Of a stretch of DNA of 23,502 bases, positions 7,924-14,291 are shown in pieces (the stretch's first letter is position 1; each line of letters starts with the position of its first letter). The notes under the pieces were generated by a model that was given only the letters and a program-made list of their open reading frames with translations, did no database searches and was not told the DNA's origin. The DNA comes from a virus, in IMG/VR virus record IMGVR_UViG_3300025009_000370, positions 1 to 23,502 of that record. The stretch is one strand, 5' to 3'. The translations under genes were made by a program, and so were the position numbers.

Positions 7924-9269
7924 CACCATGTCCCCCTGGCGGCGCCGAAGCCTGCCGTGGTTTTGATCGCCCGAGTCTCTCGGTCGTCATTCATTTCGCG
8001 TTTTTTGACCGGGTGGTAGGCGTATTCGATCGTCTGCCCGTGCCCCGCATTGGCGGCGAGAAACTTCGCCCAGGTCCGGTCGGCATGGCCGCTGCTGTCG
8101 CTCTCGGCGATAAAGCGCGGGGTGCCGGTCGGGCCGACGATTTTTTTCAGCTTATGCAGATCGGCTCGAAGAACCTTGTCGCCCATGGCGATCCGACACT
8201 TGCGGTTCTCGAACTGCTCCTTGCCGAGGGTCGCCATGATCAATTTGTTCGGAGCGGTGAAAAGCACACCCTCGATCCGCGAACCATAAAGGGCCTGCGC
8301 ATCCTGCACCGGCTTCTCGCCCATGCCGGTCTGGTCCATGCAGCAGCGGACCACCTTGTAGCGGGCGAACACTTCGGCCAAAAGAGCATCCTGCTCGGCA
8401 AAGCTGATCCGTTTCTTGGCAATGATCTCGCGGTTCCAGAAGACATCGCCGACCAGCTCATCAACCCAGATAACAAAGAGGTCGTTACGGGCGCCGATAT
8501 CCACCCCGACGTAGCATGGGCCACCGCCGTACAGTTCGGGCCGGCCGGCCAGATCGTCCTCGCAGCCGCTGATCAGTTCGAAACTGAGCCAGGCGGAGGC
8601 CTCGTCCAGCCACTTCAATTCATATTCCTGAGCCCAGGCGTCCTCATCGCCGAGGGCGGTGCGCAGCTCCTCGATATCGCGGGGCAGACCATCGGCCACC
8701 GCCTGATAGATATCGGTGGTCTGGCGGTACCAGACCGGATCGATACCGGTCATCAGGTCGTAGAACTTATTGCCCTTGCCGTTCGGGGTGGAGACCACCC
8801 GCAGCCGGTGTCCGGCGCTGATCACCGGGAAGAGGGCGGTCCAGATCTTGCGGCTGTCCTGATGAAAGGCAAACTCATCCAGGAAGACATTGGCGGAAAA
8901 GCCGCGCGCGGTGTCCGGATTGGCGGGCAGGGCGGTGATCTTCGAACCGTTCGGGAACTCGACCTCCAGGGCGCGGTAGCTGGCCCCGTCGGTGCGGTAA
9001 TCGCTTTCATGGCTCTTAACCAGCGAGCCCAGGGCCTGGCAGTGGCGTTTCACCCCTTCCTCGATCGCTTCTTTCGCCTGGCGCTCGCCACGGCTGAGGA
9101 TCACCCAGCGCATCCGCTTGCCGCCGAGATCCGCCAGCTGACAATCGCTGGCGATCTCGAAGGTCGTGGTGAAGGTCTTGCCGGTCTGGCGGGCGAACAT
9201 GCCGATCTTGAAGCGGCTGTCGTTGCCGGCCCAGCGTTGCTGGTATGGATAGAAGATTTCAGATCCCAT
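7923..9269 (-). CDS. terminase large subunit, Mu gp28 family
   Basis: 448 residues. The ATPase half has a Walker A-type motif ARQTGKT (26-32), Walker B VFLDE (128-132) and a coupling motif STPNGKGN (160-167). The C-terminal nuclease half has YVGVDIGARND with Asp257, CMDQTGMG with Asp312 and SGHADRTW with Asp397, the three acidic residues of an RNase H-like fold. It drives ATP-dependent DNA packaging through the portal and cuts the host-phage DNA at the end of headful packaging. It overlaps the small terminase by 11 bases. Complete, no defects seen. Confidence 0.92.
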   Translation of the reverse strand: MGSEIFYPYQQRWAGNDSRFKIGMFARQTGKTFTTTFEIASDCQLADLGGKRMRWVILSRGERQAKEAIEEGVKRHCQALGSLVKSHESDYRTDGASYRALEVEFPNGSKITALPANPDTARGFSANVFLDEFAFHQDSRKIWTALFPVISAGHRLRVVSTPNGKGNKFYDLMTGIDPVWYRQTTDIYQAVADGLPRDIEELRTALGDEDAWAQEYELKWLDEASAWLSFELISGCEDDLAGRPELYGGGPCYVGVDIGARNDLFVIWVDELVGDVFWNREIIAKKRISFAEQDALLAEVFARYKVVRCCMDQTGMGEKPVQDAQALYGSRIEGVLFTAPNKLIMATLGKEQFENRKCRIAMGDKVLRADLHKLKKIVGPTGTPRFIAESDSSGHADRTWAKFLAANAGHGQTIEYAYHPVKKREMNDDRETRAIKTTAGFGAARGTW

Positions 9270-9864
9270 AGACCTTGCGTATCTCCGCCTGCAGTTCTTC
9301 CGGGGTCATCGCCCGATTATCTTCGGCCTGGCCCAGGCCGGCATCCTTTTGCTGCAATTTCTCCAACAGCTCCATGGCCTGCTGCAGTTCTTTAATCGCC
9401 GTCAAGTTAATTGTCCCCGGCTGAGACAGCAGCAGCGCCACCTTGTTTTTTATCGCCTGACTGAGCCCCTGGACCATGTCAATGGGTTGCCCTTCCTGTG
9501 CCGGTTCTGGTTGGGTGGCTGTGGCCGCGGGACTCTGCGCCCGCTCCCGCGCCTCCTGGTCCAGCGCCTTGCCGCTGCTGACCAGGGCGGAAAAGGCATA
9601 GGCCTTCTGCGCGTCTTCGGTCTCGATGACCGATTCAATCAACTTGGCTTTCGCCAGCATCACCCCGCGCCGAACCGAAGTCTGCGCCTGGCGGTATTCG
9701 CGCCGGCGGTCACTCCAGGACGGGGTGCTGTCCATTCCCCAGCGTTTCAGCTGGGAGATGGAGACGCCGGTTACCTCGGCCACCTGCTCGTAGGTCCGGC
9801 CGTCTATTATATAGAGCTCCTCGGCGGCCTCGCGGACCTCCCATGAATACGACTCGGGACTCAT
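9259..9864 (-). CDS. terminase small subunit, Mu gp27-like (DUF1804-type)
   Basis: 201 residues. Residues ~8-45 form a helix-turn-helix (VREAAEELYIIDGRTYEQVA, then EVTGVSISQLKRWG), the DNA-recognition part of a small terminase. The middle is helical and the ~115-130 region is a Pro/Gln/Ala-rich linker. The C-terminus (MTPEELQAEIRKVYGI) is the typical end of this family. It would recognise the phage end and recruit the large subunit encoded directly downstream. It overlaps the preceding gp26-like gene as ATGA. Confidence 0.8.
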   Translation of the reverse strand: MSPESYSWEVREAAEELYIIDGRTYEQVAEVTGVSISQLKRWGMDSTPSWSDRRREYRQAQTSVRRGVMLAKAKLIESVIETEDAQKAYAFSALVSSGKALDQEARERAQSPAATATQPEPAQEGQPIDMVQGLSQAIKNKVALLLSQPGTINLTAIKELQQAMELLEKLQQKDAGLGQAEDNRAMTPEELQAEIRKVYGI

Positions 9865-10115
9865 ACAATCCCCAGGGCCTTCTTCATGTTGGCGATCTCG
9901 GCCAAGAGGCCAAGATACTCGGCGTGTTTGCCGGCAAGCTCAACCGCCTGGACCGCGGCCTGCTGGGCTTGCAGCTCCACGATCGGGGCAAAGGGCGGCA
10001 GCAGCATCCGGACCGTCGCGACATCGCCCTCGATCGACAGCGCCAGGTTGCGGGCATCCGCCTCTTTCACGGCCAGCCGGCCTCGTATGGTCAATCTTTC
10101 GGTATCAAACACCAT
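9861..10115 (-). CDS. Mu gp26-like small late protein
   Basis: 84 residues, Ala/Val/Leu-rich and mostly helical at the C-terminus. It occupies the slot of Mu gp26, just before the terminase pair, and its stop overlaps the small terminase start (ATGA). It begins inside the end of the preceding gene (11-base overlap) with AAAGGGG upstream. No known catalytic motif is visible; the function of this position in Mu-like phages is not well defined. Confidence 0.6.
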   Translation of the reverse strand: MVFDTERLTIRGRLAVKEADARNLALSIEGDVATVRMLLPPFAPIVELQAQQAAVQAVELAGKHAEYLGLLAEIANMKKALGIV

Positions 10116-10563
10116 TTCTGCGGTCCCCTTTGGTTATTGGGCAAAACATGTTGTTTTCGATTTTTTCGACCAGCTTGGTCATTACCTGGGTGCTCATATG
10201 GATGATGCCGGCCAGCTCGTTGGCGAGCTTCTGATAGTTCTCGACCAGCAGCACATTGCTCTCGTAATTCCGGACGACCGCCTCGAAACGCTTGTCCTGC
10301 TGGGAGATGATCTGCATCATCTGGCGTTTGAATTCGGCCATCTCTTCCTGGTGCCGGGCCTCGGTCCTGCCCCGTTCTTCGACGATCTGCGACTGGCGGA
10401 GACCATCCGCCTTGACCGCCTCCAGCCGCTCCCGCTCGGAGCGTCGGTGGTCGGAGTACATAAAGGCCATGATCAGGCTCGGCCCGCCCATGCAGATAAT
10501 GATGATCCCCGGCGCACCGAGGGTCTTGATGATGGTATCAAGCAGTCCAAGCTCAGGATTCAT
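10105..10563 (-). CDS. Mu gp25-like membrane-anchored coiled-coil protein
   Basis: 152 residues. One hydrophobic segment (about 15-35: LGAPGIIIICMGGPSLIMAF) is followed by a long charged coiled-coil (about 40-110). This single N-terminal TM plus periplasmic or cytoplasmic helix recalls an inner-membrane spanin, and it lies close to the lysis genes, but no embedded lipoprotein (o-spanin) frame was recognised. It matches the position of Mu gp25. The ATG at 10563 directly follows the TAA of the upstream gene. Confidence 0.55.
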   Translation of the reverse strand: MNPELGLLDTIIKTLGAPGIIIICMGGPSLIMAFMYSDHRRSERERLEAVKADGLRQSQIVEERGRTEARHQEEMAEFKRQMMQIISQQDKRFEAVVRNYESNVLLVENYQKLANELAGIIHMSTQVMTKLVEKIENNMFCPITKGDRRNGV

Positions 10564-10776
10564 TTACCTTGCCTTCTCCCATAGTTGCTGGCAATCCCTG
10601 CACCGGGTGCAGCCGGGGGCGGCCAGCCTGCGCCCTGCCGGTATCTCGTAGCCGCAATCCTCGCAGTGGGTGTTGCTCAATGTCGAGTTGCGGGTGTTCT
10701 CTTGCCGCCATATGTCTAACGCCTGCTGCTGGTAATAGGCGTCCAGATCCTGGGCGCGGTCGAACTGATCCGGCAT
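10564..10776 (-). CDS. TraR/DksA family C4 zinc-finger protein
   Basis: 70 residues. Cys38, Cys41, Cys59 and Cys62 form a C-x2-C-x17-C-x2-C zinc finger (CEDCGYEIP then CTRCRDC), the signature of short TraR-type DksA homologues. TraR mimics DksA plus ppGpp by binding the RNA polymerase secondary channel and altering promoter choice. Such genes are common in Mu-like late operons. The acidic N-terminal helix (MPDQFDRAQDLDAYYQQQAL) fits TraR. Start and upstream stop overlap as TAATG. Confidence 0.85.
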   Translation of the reverse strand: MPDQFDRAQDLDAYYQQQALDIWRQENTRNSTLSNTHCEDCGYEIPAGRRLAAPGCTRCRDCQQLWEKAR

Positions 10777-10934
10777 TACTTGCCAAGAGCCTTCTCAATT
10801 TTATGGCCGATGCCGACCAAGGCCAGCGCCGCGATGATCTGCTGCATGCCGGACTCGGTGTCGCCATTATAGATACTCACCACGCCAAGACCGGCCGTAC
10901 ACGCGGCGGCGAGCCATGTTTTCCAACCTTTCAT
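10776..10934 (-). CDS. small holin-like membrane protein
   Basis: 52 residues starting at the ATG at 10934, which overlaps the transglycosylase stop as ATGA and has GGGAG upstream. Two hydrophobic stretches (about 8-22 and 31-44) separated by a short polar turn, and a Lys-rich C-terminus, suggest a small two-helix membrane protein. Sitting immediately after the endolysin gene, a holin or lysis-timing role is likely. The frame is open further upstream but that part is out-of-frame shadow of the endolysin gene. Confidence 0.6.
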   Translation of the reverse strand: MKGWKTWLAAACTAGLGVVSIYNGDTESGMQQIIAALALVGIGHKIEKALGK

Positions 10935-11371
10935 TTGCCGCTCCCTTGCGCTATCCCGGCGACGATCGATTGCCACTGATCGCCGGGAAACATCCGCCCG
11001 CAAGCACGCTCCTGGGCGCGGACGATATGGCCCGGCCCGGCATTGTATGAGCCGAGCATGAAGCGGATCCGCTCCCGGCCGCGCTCCGCCTGCCAGATGT
11101 CGAAGCACTTGCGGTCATAGGCTATCCCCAGACGGATATTGACGTGCGGGGTGAGGATGGTGCCGTCTTCGCCGGGGTATCTGGCCGCCATCTCGGCGGC
11201 GGTGCCCGGCATGAGCTGCATGACGCCCATGGCCCCGGCCGGCGATACCGCCTCCGGATTCAAGGCGGACTCGACAATGCCCTGGGCCTTAAACCACAGC
11301 CAGTGCAGCCGGCCGCCGAAGAACTCCTGGGCGGAGCGCTGGAAGTATTGGTCGTAACAGTTGGTGTCCAT
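10931..11371 (-). CDS. lytic transglycosylase endolysin (SLT family)
   Basis: 146 residues. It shows the soluble lytic transglycosylase core: catalytic Glu34 in QGIVESALNP, GVMQLMPGTA (about 49-58), an NIRLGIAY segment (about 78-85) and SYNAGPGHI (about 108-116). It cleaves peptidoglycan between MurNAc and GlcNAc. There is no signal peptide, so export would depend on the adjacent holin-like protein. It is the first gene after the candidate late promoter and has AGAGGA before the ATG at 11371. Confidence 0.88.
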   Translation of the reverse strand: MDTNCYDQYFQRSAQEFFGGRLHWLWFKAQGIVESALNPEAVSPAGAMGVMQLMPGTAAEMAARYPGEDGTILTPHVNIRLGIAYDRKCFDIWQAERGRERIRFMLGSYNAGPGHIVRAQERACGRMFPGDQWQSIVAGIAQGSGK

Positions 11372-11465
11372 CTTCTTCCTCTGAATGTTGCCGAATCCAG
11401 GCAGCCGGAGCGGGCCGCGTGCGGACCGTCCCGGCTGTCAGTCGGAGAGCAGAATGCCAGTCACC

Positions 11466-11510
11466 GTTATATGGGGTTTTGAGGATGGGGGTAAGGCTGA
11501 GTTGTTTCAG
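11466..11510 (-). promoter_or_regulatory. candidate Mor/C-dependent late promoter
   Basis: On the minus strand there is a good -10 hexamer TATAAC (11471 to 11466) but only a poor -35 (TTACCC) at 17 bases. Just upstream lies the dyad CTGA-N6-TCAG (11497-11510). If transcription starts near 11460, the dyad centre falls at about -43.5, where Mu Mor binds its middle promoter. A weak -35 with a good -10 is typical of activator-dependent promoters. It would drive the lysis and head genes. Confidence 0.55.
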
Positions 11511-11512
11511 GT

Positions 11513-11537
11513 GGGGGGTTGCGGGGAGGGTGAAGGG
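11513..11537 (+). other. G-quadruplex-type motif
   Basis: Four runs of three or more G with short loops: GGGGGG-TTGC-GGGG-A-GGG-TGAA-GGG on the plus strand, which is the template strand for the minus-strand late transcript. Two more G-runs lie at 11473-11476 and 11487-11491. The pattern meets the simple G3N1-7 rule; folding is inferred. Confidence 0.5.
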
Positions 11538-11560
11538 ATCGCGCGGGCGCGCGATCCCTT
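11533..11560. repeat. perfect 13-bp GC-rich inverted repeat
   Basis: AAGGGATCGCGCG (11533-11545) and its exact reverse complement (11548-11560) are separated by GG. It lies 13 bases downstream of the start-less frame on the minus strand. There is no minus-strand T-run after it, so it may be a Rho-independent-like block without a tail, an RNA 3' end, or a protein site. Confidence 0.7.
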
Positions 11561-11573
11561 TGTTGAGGTTGGC

Positions 11574-11759
11574 TCAGATCAGCTCACGAGCCTGGTCGAT
11601 GGTTTTATTGATGTTGTCGAAGATCAGGCCCAGGCCGAACGCACCTTTTTCGGTGATGCCGTCATACTGGCCGTCGTGGGCCAGGGCCGGCGCAACAGCA
11701 CCAGCAGGCCTTAAAAGAGTCGCAACTGTCTGTCCTCGCCAGGCTCCTGGCCGAGGATG
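11574..11759 (-). pseudogene. start-less reading frame after mor (possible secreted-protein remnant)
   Basis: The frame is open from just after a TAA at 11760-11762 to a TGA at 11574-11576, but it has no ATG, GTG or TTG. Its last ~45 codons look like real protein: an AGAVAPALA stretch with an AxA-type signal-peptidase site, then HDGQYDGITEKGAFG and FDNINKTIDQARELI. It overlaps the end of mor in the -1 frame. It could be the mature part of a small exported protein whose start was deleted, or be reached by -1 slippage at the CTC TTT TAA end of mor. Confidence 0.4.
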
Positions 11760-12034
11760 TTATAGACGTGCCGTTCGGACAGGCCATACTTCCTGGCCAG
11801 GTCGACAACCGACACGCCGCCCTTATCGTATTCCGCCCGGATCTGCCGATCGCGCCACACCACCAGCCAGCGGCGATGGCCGTACAGCCGGGCAGGCGTC
11901 CCGTCGAACAGCTCGGATATCTGCAGCGCCAGCCGCACCCCGACCTTTTCGGCGAGCATGCGCAGATCGCCCTTTAGCTCAACCACCGCAGGCAGGGCTT
12001 CATCCGGCAGTTTATCGATGGTGTAGCTGCTCAT
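11711..12034 (-). CDS. mor: Mor/C family transcriptional activator of middle/late genes
   Basis: 107 residues from the ATG at 12034, which overlaps the GemA stop as ATGA and has GGGAG upstream. The N-terminal half (LPDEALPAVVELKGDLRMLA, then VGVRLALQISELFDG) is the dimerisation region of the Mor family. The C-terminal half (GHRRWLVVWRDRQIRAEYDK, then VSVVDLARKYGLSERHVYNIL at about 75-94) contains the DNA-binding helix-turn-helix. In Mu, Mor activates the middle promoter and its homologue C the late promoters. No second family member is seen here, so this one may act directly on the late operon that starts just downstream. Confidence 0.9.
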   Translation of the reverse strand: MSSYTIDKLPDEALPAVVELKGDLRMLAEKVGVRLALQISELFDGTPARLYGHRRWLVVWRDRQIRAEYDKGGVSVVDLARKYGLSERHVYNILGQEPGEDRQLRLF

Positions 12035-12468
12035 TCGTCTACTCCCGCGCCCACTTGCCGTTTTTTCAGATCGGTGATCAGGACATGCAGCTGATGCGGA
12101 TCCGTCACCCACTCGAACCGCTCGACCCCGAATTGCCGTTTGCACCGGCTATGCAACTTGTCCATGCCGTAGCCGAGAGAATTCCACATCGCCAGGACCT
12201 TGCGCTGCTGGGCGGCGGTGGGGCCCGGCTTGATGGTGATATAATTGCCGTCCCGCCGTATCTGCCCGGGCGCGGGGGCTGAGCCCTTCTTCGGCTTCCA
12301 GCCCTTGGCCCGGAAGAGATCGAGGAGCTGCTCGGCCTGGCGGCCGGTGAGCTCCTTGGCGCTTGCGGCCTTGAAGTGCAGGGCGAGGATATCGCGATAG
12401 GTATCGTCGGTCAGCTGCAGCTCTTTTTTGGCGATGTGAATTTTGGCCAGTTGGGCTTTAGTTGGCAT
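12031..12468 (-). CDS. gemA: GemA/gp16 family regulatory protein (DUF1018)
   Basis: 145 residues. The pattern KIHIAKKELQLTDDTYRDIL (about 9-28), LTGRQAEQLLDLFRAKGWKP (about 40-59), QQRKVLAMWNSLGY and LHSRCKRQFGVERFEW (about 106-121) is that of the gp16/GemA family. In Mu, GemA affects expression of host DNA-topology and division genes. It lies directly before mor with an ATGA overlap. The SD AGGAGG lies 9 bases before the ATG at 12468. Confidence 0.85.
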   Translation of the reverse strand: MPTKAQLAKIHIAKKELQLTDDTYRDILALHFKAASAKELTGRQAEQLLDLFRAKGWKPKKGSAPAPGQIRRDGNYITIKPGPTAAQQRKVLAMWNSLGYGMDKLHSRCKRQFGVERFEWVTDPHQLHVLITDLKKRQVGAGVDE

Positions 12469-12470
12469 GG

Positions 12471-12914
12471 TTAGCTTTCCTCCTGGATCTCATCAGTCCA
12501 TGACAGTCGACTTTCCGACAAAGCGCGATCACATTCCGGGCAAAGGCTTGCAGCACCGCCAATCAACACCCCGCAGCCACCACAAATCCGTTGTTTATCG
12601 ACATGATAATTTTCAAACCTGATCTTATCGCCGATAGCGATGACGATAACCCGGCCCTGCAAAGCCTCTCCATTGGCACAGCTGCAGAGATTTGAATGGG
12701 TTACCATCGCAAAAAGAAACTCGGTAACCATCAAAGGACGATGCTTGCCGTAACCGTTACGAAAATGGATCTCGTCAAACCTCCGGTTCCATCCATCATC
12801 GTTGAAAATTCGTTTATGCCAGTAGGCAGTATCCTGTCGATACTCCATGGTCTTATTGCCCGATGCGATCAAGTCGAACCACGTGCGGTGAAGAGTGAGG
12901 TGTAATATTGGCAT
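12471..12914 (-). CDS. ASCH-domain protein with C-terminal zinc ribbon
   Basis: 147 residues. The N-terminus (MPILHLTLHRTWFDLIASGN then KTMEYR) is the classic start of ASCH domains, a PUA-like fold that binds RNA or modified nucleotides. FDEIHFRNGY and the later IGDKIRFENY fit its beta-strands. The C-terminus has CGGCGVLIGGAASLCPEC, a four-Cys zinc ribbon at about 112-129. Base composition is more AT-rich than its neighbours, suggesting later acquisition. It overlaps the upstream gene as TGATG. Role in the phage is unknown; RNA-based regulation is possible. Confidence 0.65.
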   Translation of the reverse strand: MPILHLTLHRTWFDLIASGNKTMEYRQDTAYWHKRIFNDDGWNRRFDEIHFRNGYGKHRPLMVTEFLFAMVTHSNLCSCANGEALQGRVIVIAIGDKIRFENYHVDKQRICGGCGVLIGGAASLCPECDRALSESRLSWTDEIQEES

Positions 12915-13471
12915 CAGTCCATCCCCTTGATGATCGTTGGGATACTATTCAAATGTATAGTATCGGCTGCAGCGCCATGCGTTGCGTCCCAGTCCCGCCG
13001 GGCTTTTTCCAATGGATCGAGCGAGGCGTCGGCAGGCCTGGTCCGGGTATAGGTTTTTGCCGCCTCGGTTTTGGTCTCCGTCTGGCGGGTGGTCTCGGTG
13101 GCCAGGTCATAGGCGACCTTGCTCAGATAGACATGGCCATTCGGCAAGGGGAGACTCAGGCTGCCCCGCCGCTCGACCATCTGCTCCATGGCCTGCGCCC
13201 AGATCCGCGCCGGGCAGTCGCGATCGATACGGCCCTGGACGTGGACAAAACCCTTGCCGGTGAGAGCCTCAACTTCCAGCGCCAGCCGCAGGGCCTTCTT
13301 CCAGGTGAGCCCGTGCTGGCCCGGGCGGAAGAGGGAAATGTAACCCAAGGCGATTTCCGGCAGCGGTGCCGGCAGACGGCTGATGACCAACAAGGTCTCG
13401 CGGCAGTTGGCATCATTCGTCCAGCTTTCAGCGCTGCCTACGGCTGCGCAGGATGGGCATGTCAGTTTCAT
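12914..13471 (-). CDS. uncharacterised phage protein with N-terminal CPSC motif
   Basis: 185 residues from the ATG at 13471, which has GAGGA five bases upstream and a TGATG overlap with the preceding mini-gene; the longer open frame upstream is shadow. It begins MKLTCPSC with a further Cys at about 28, a possible half zinc ribbon. The middle (GLTWKKALRLALEVEALTGK, GFVHVQGRIDRDCPARIWAQ) is helical and the C-terminus is Thr/Lys/Ala-rich. Similar small proteins occur in the early/middle block of Mu-like phages; I do not know a function. Confidence 0.65.
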   Translation of the reverse strand: MKLTCPSCAAVGSAESWTNDANCRETLLVISRLPAPLPEIALGYISLFRPGQHGLTWKKALRLALEVEALTGKGFVHVQGRIDRDCPARIWAQAMEQMVERRGSLSLPLPNGHVYLSKVAYDLATETTRQTETKTEAAKTYTRTRPADASLDPLEKARRDWDATHGAAADTIHLNSIPTIIKGMD

Positions 13472-13946
13472 CAGATCCTCTTCCATTTGCAGATATTGCC
13501 GTGCTTGTCCTTGCACCAGTCGCCGCGCGCCTTGCGGCACCACTCGATCGGACAACCGGAGCCGGCCGGATAGGCGATACAGCCGGGGAGCTCGACCGAG
13601 ACGTTTTCTTTTGCCTGGGTGCTCTCCTCGGTTTTGACCATGACTTGTCACCTATCAGCCTGGCCGTATCGAGAATGGCGGCGGCGTCTTCGAGCTCCAT
13701 CCAGCCGAGGACAGGGACATCCAGGGTTGCCCCTTCGGCATCGCACCATTGCTCGCCGTCATGGTAGCCCGGCCAGAGAAAGAGAATCTCATCGCCCAGC
13801 CGCAGCAGCACAGTCATGTCCGAGTCCGGCAGCGTGTCGGTTAGCCAATTTTGTTTTTTCAATGGTTCCAGCTTGTCGTAGGCATCGAGAACGGCCGCTG
13901 CATACGGGTCACGTTCCTCAATCGGTTTCAATTTTCGTATTGCCAT
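13428..13946 (-). CDS. uncharacterised early/middle protein, C-terminus probably out of frame
   Basis: The ATG at 13946 is preceded by GGAGGGAGAAA. The first ~103 residues look like a genuine acidic soluble protein (YAAAVLDAYDKLEPLKKQNW, LLRLGDEILFLWPGYHDGEQ, VLGWMELEDAAAILDTARLI). After about residue 103 the text becomes Arg/Ser/Pro/Ala-rich and runs through the whole 56-residue mini-gene and the start of the next gene. A one-base shift near 13650 would end this protein at a TGA at 13648-13650, just before the mini-gene. Function unknown. Confidence 0.55.
   Translation of the reverse strand: MAIRKLKPIEERDPYAAAVLDAYDKLEPLKKQNWLTDTLPDSDMTVLLRLGDEILFLWPGYHDGEQWCDAEGATLDVPVLGWMELEDAAAILDTARLIGDKSWSKPRRAPRQKKTSRSSSPAVSPIRPAPVVRSSGAARRAATGARTSTAISANGRGSDETDMPILRSRRQR
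13471..13641 (-). CDS. 56-residue Cys-rich mini-protein
   Basis: An ATG at 13641 with a weak AGGTGA upstream gives 56 residues (MVKTEESTQAKENVSVELPG then a Cys-rich part with five Cys: GCIAYPAG, GCPIEWCRKA, DWCKDK, ICKWKRI). The stop overlaps the next start as TGATG and a TGA in the same frame ends three codons before the start, both typical of real junctions in this region. It lies inside a longer frame of the upstream gene, so one of the two is likely distorted. Probable zinc- or disulfide-stabilised protein of unknown role. Confidence 0.5.
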   Translation of the reverse strand: MVKTEESTQAKENVSVELPGCIAYPAGSGCPIEWCRKARGDWCKDKHGNICKWKRI

Positions 13947-14205
13947 TTTCTCCCTCCGTTTTAGGCTGCTCATCTTCTTCTCGGTACAAACGGCACCGCC
14001 TGGCGATCTGCCAGTCATTCATGACGACGGTGCCGTCATCGTCAGGCCCGTCCAGACCGGCAAACGCGCTGACCCGCACATAGTTTTGCGCAGGCCGGCC
14101 GTTCGTGCCGGGGACTCGTTTGATAAACTCGATGACCCGTCCTTGCCCACCGAGGCCGCACGGCCAGAGGAGTTTCGTCCCTGGCGCTAACTTTGTTGGC
14201 TTCAT
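13918..14205 (-). CDS. small uncharacterised phage protein
   Basis: 95 residues with GGAGG upstream of the ATG at 14205. The first two thirds are beta-rich (TKLLWPCGLGGQGRVIEFIK, NYVRVSAFAGLDGPDDDGTV, VVMNDWQIARRCRLY), the end is Glu/Lys/Thr-rich. It overlaps the next gene by 29 bases. No known domain recognised; it belongs to the block of small accessory genes upstream of the ASCH gene. Confidence 0.6.
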   Translation of the reverse strand: MKPTKLAPGTKLLWPCGLGGQGRVIEFIKRVPGTNGRPAQNYVRVSAFAGLDGPDDDGTVVMNDWQIARRCRLYREEDEQPKTEGENGNTKIETD

Positions 14206-14259
14206 TTGCTATCCTCCATGTAGGCTGCTTATTCAAACCGGCGGCACCACCCGCCGATG

Positions 14260-14280
14260 ACCCCGGTTTGGCCGGGGTTT
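14260..14280 (+). terminator. weak plus-facing hairpin
   Basis: A 7-bp stem ACCCCGG/CCGGGGT (14260-14266 with 14272-14278) is followed on the plus strand by TT, CGC, TTTG. There is no T-run on the minus strand. It lies between two minus-strand mini-genes and could block antisense transcription, but it is weaker than the one at the end of the transposase gene. Confidence 0.35.
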
Positions 14281-14291
14281 CGCTTTGTTAA

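Larger units (their letters stand above)
11372..11710. other. late control region between mor and the lysis genes
   Basis: This 339-base stretch has no complete gene. From right to left it holds the tail of a start-less reading frame (to 11574), a GC-rich perfect hairpin (11533-11560), a G-run cluster on the plus strand (11473-11537), and a candidate Mor-dependent promoter with a dyad (11466-11510), then ~90 bases of leader to the transglycosylase start. Each is listed separately. Confidence 0.6.

Noticed and set aside
6577-8019. 480-codon plus-strand open frame
   Set aside because: It lies antisense to the portal gene, which has clear family motifs. It is a GC-rich shadow frame.
8013-9395. 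460-codon plus-strand open frame
   Set aside because: Antisense to the large terminase with its full ATPase and nuclease motifs; no plausible protein pattern of its own.
11419-12282. 287-codon plus-strand open frame over mor and gemA
   Set aside because: Arg/Pro/Ala-rich shadow of two well-recognised minus genes.
14042-14236. 64-codon minus frame starting upstream of 14205
   Set aside because: It is a shifted-frame shadow of the 95-residue gene, which has the better SD.
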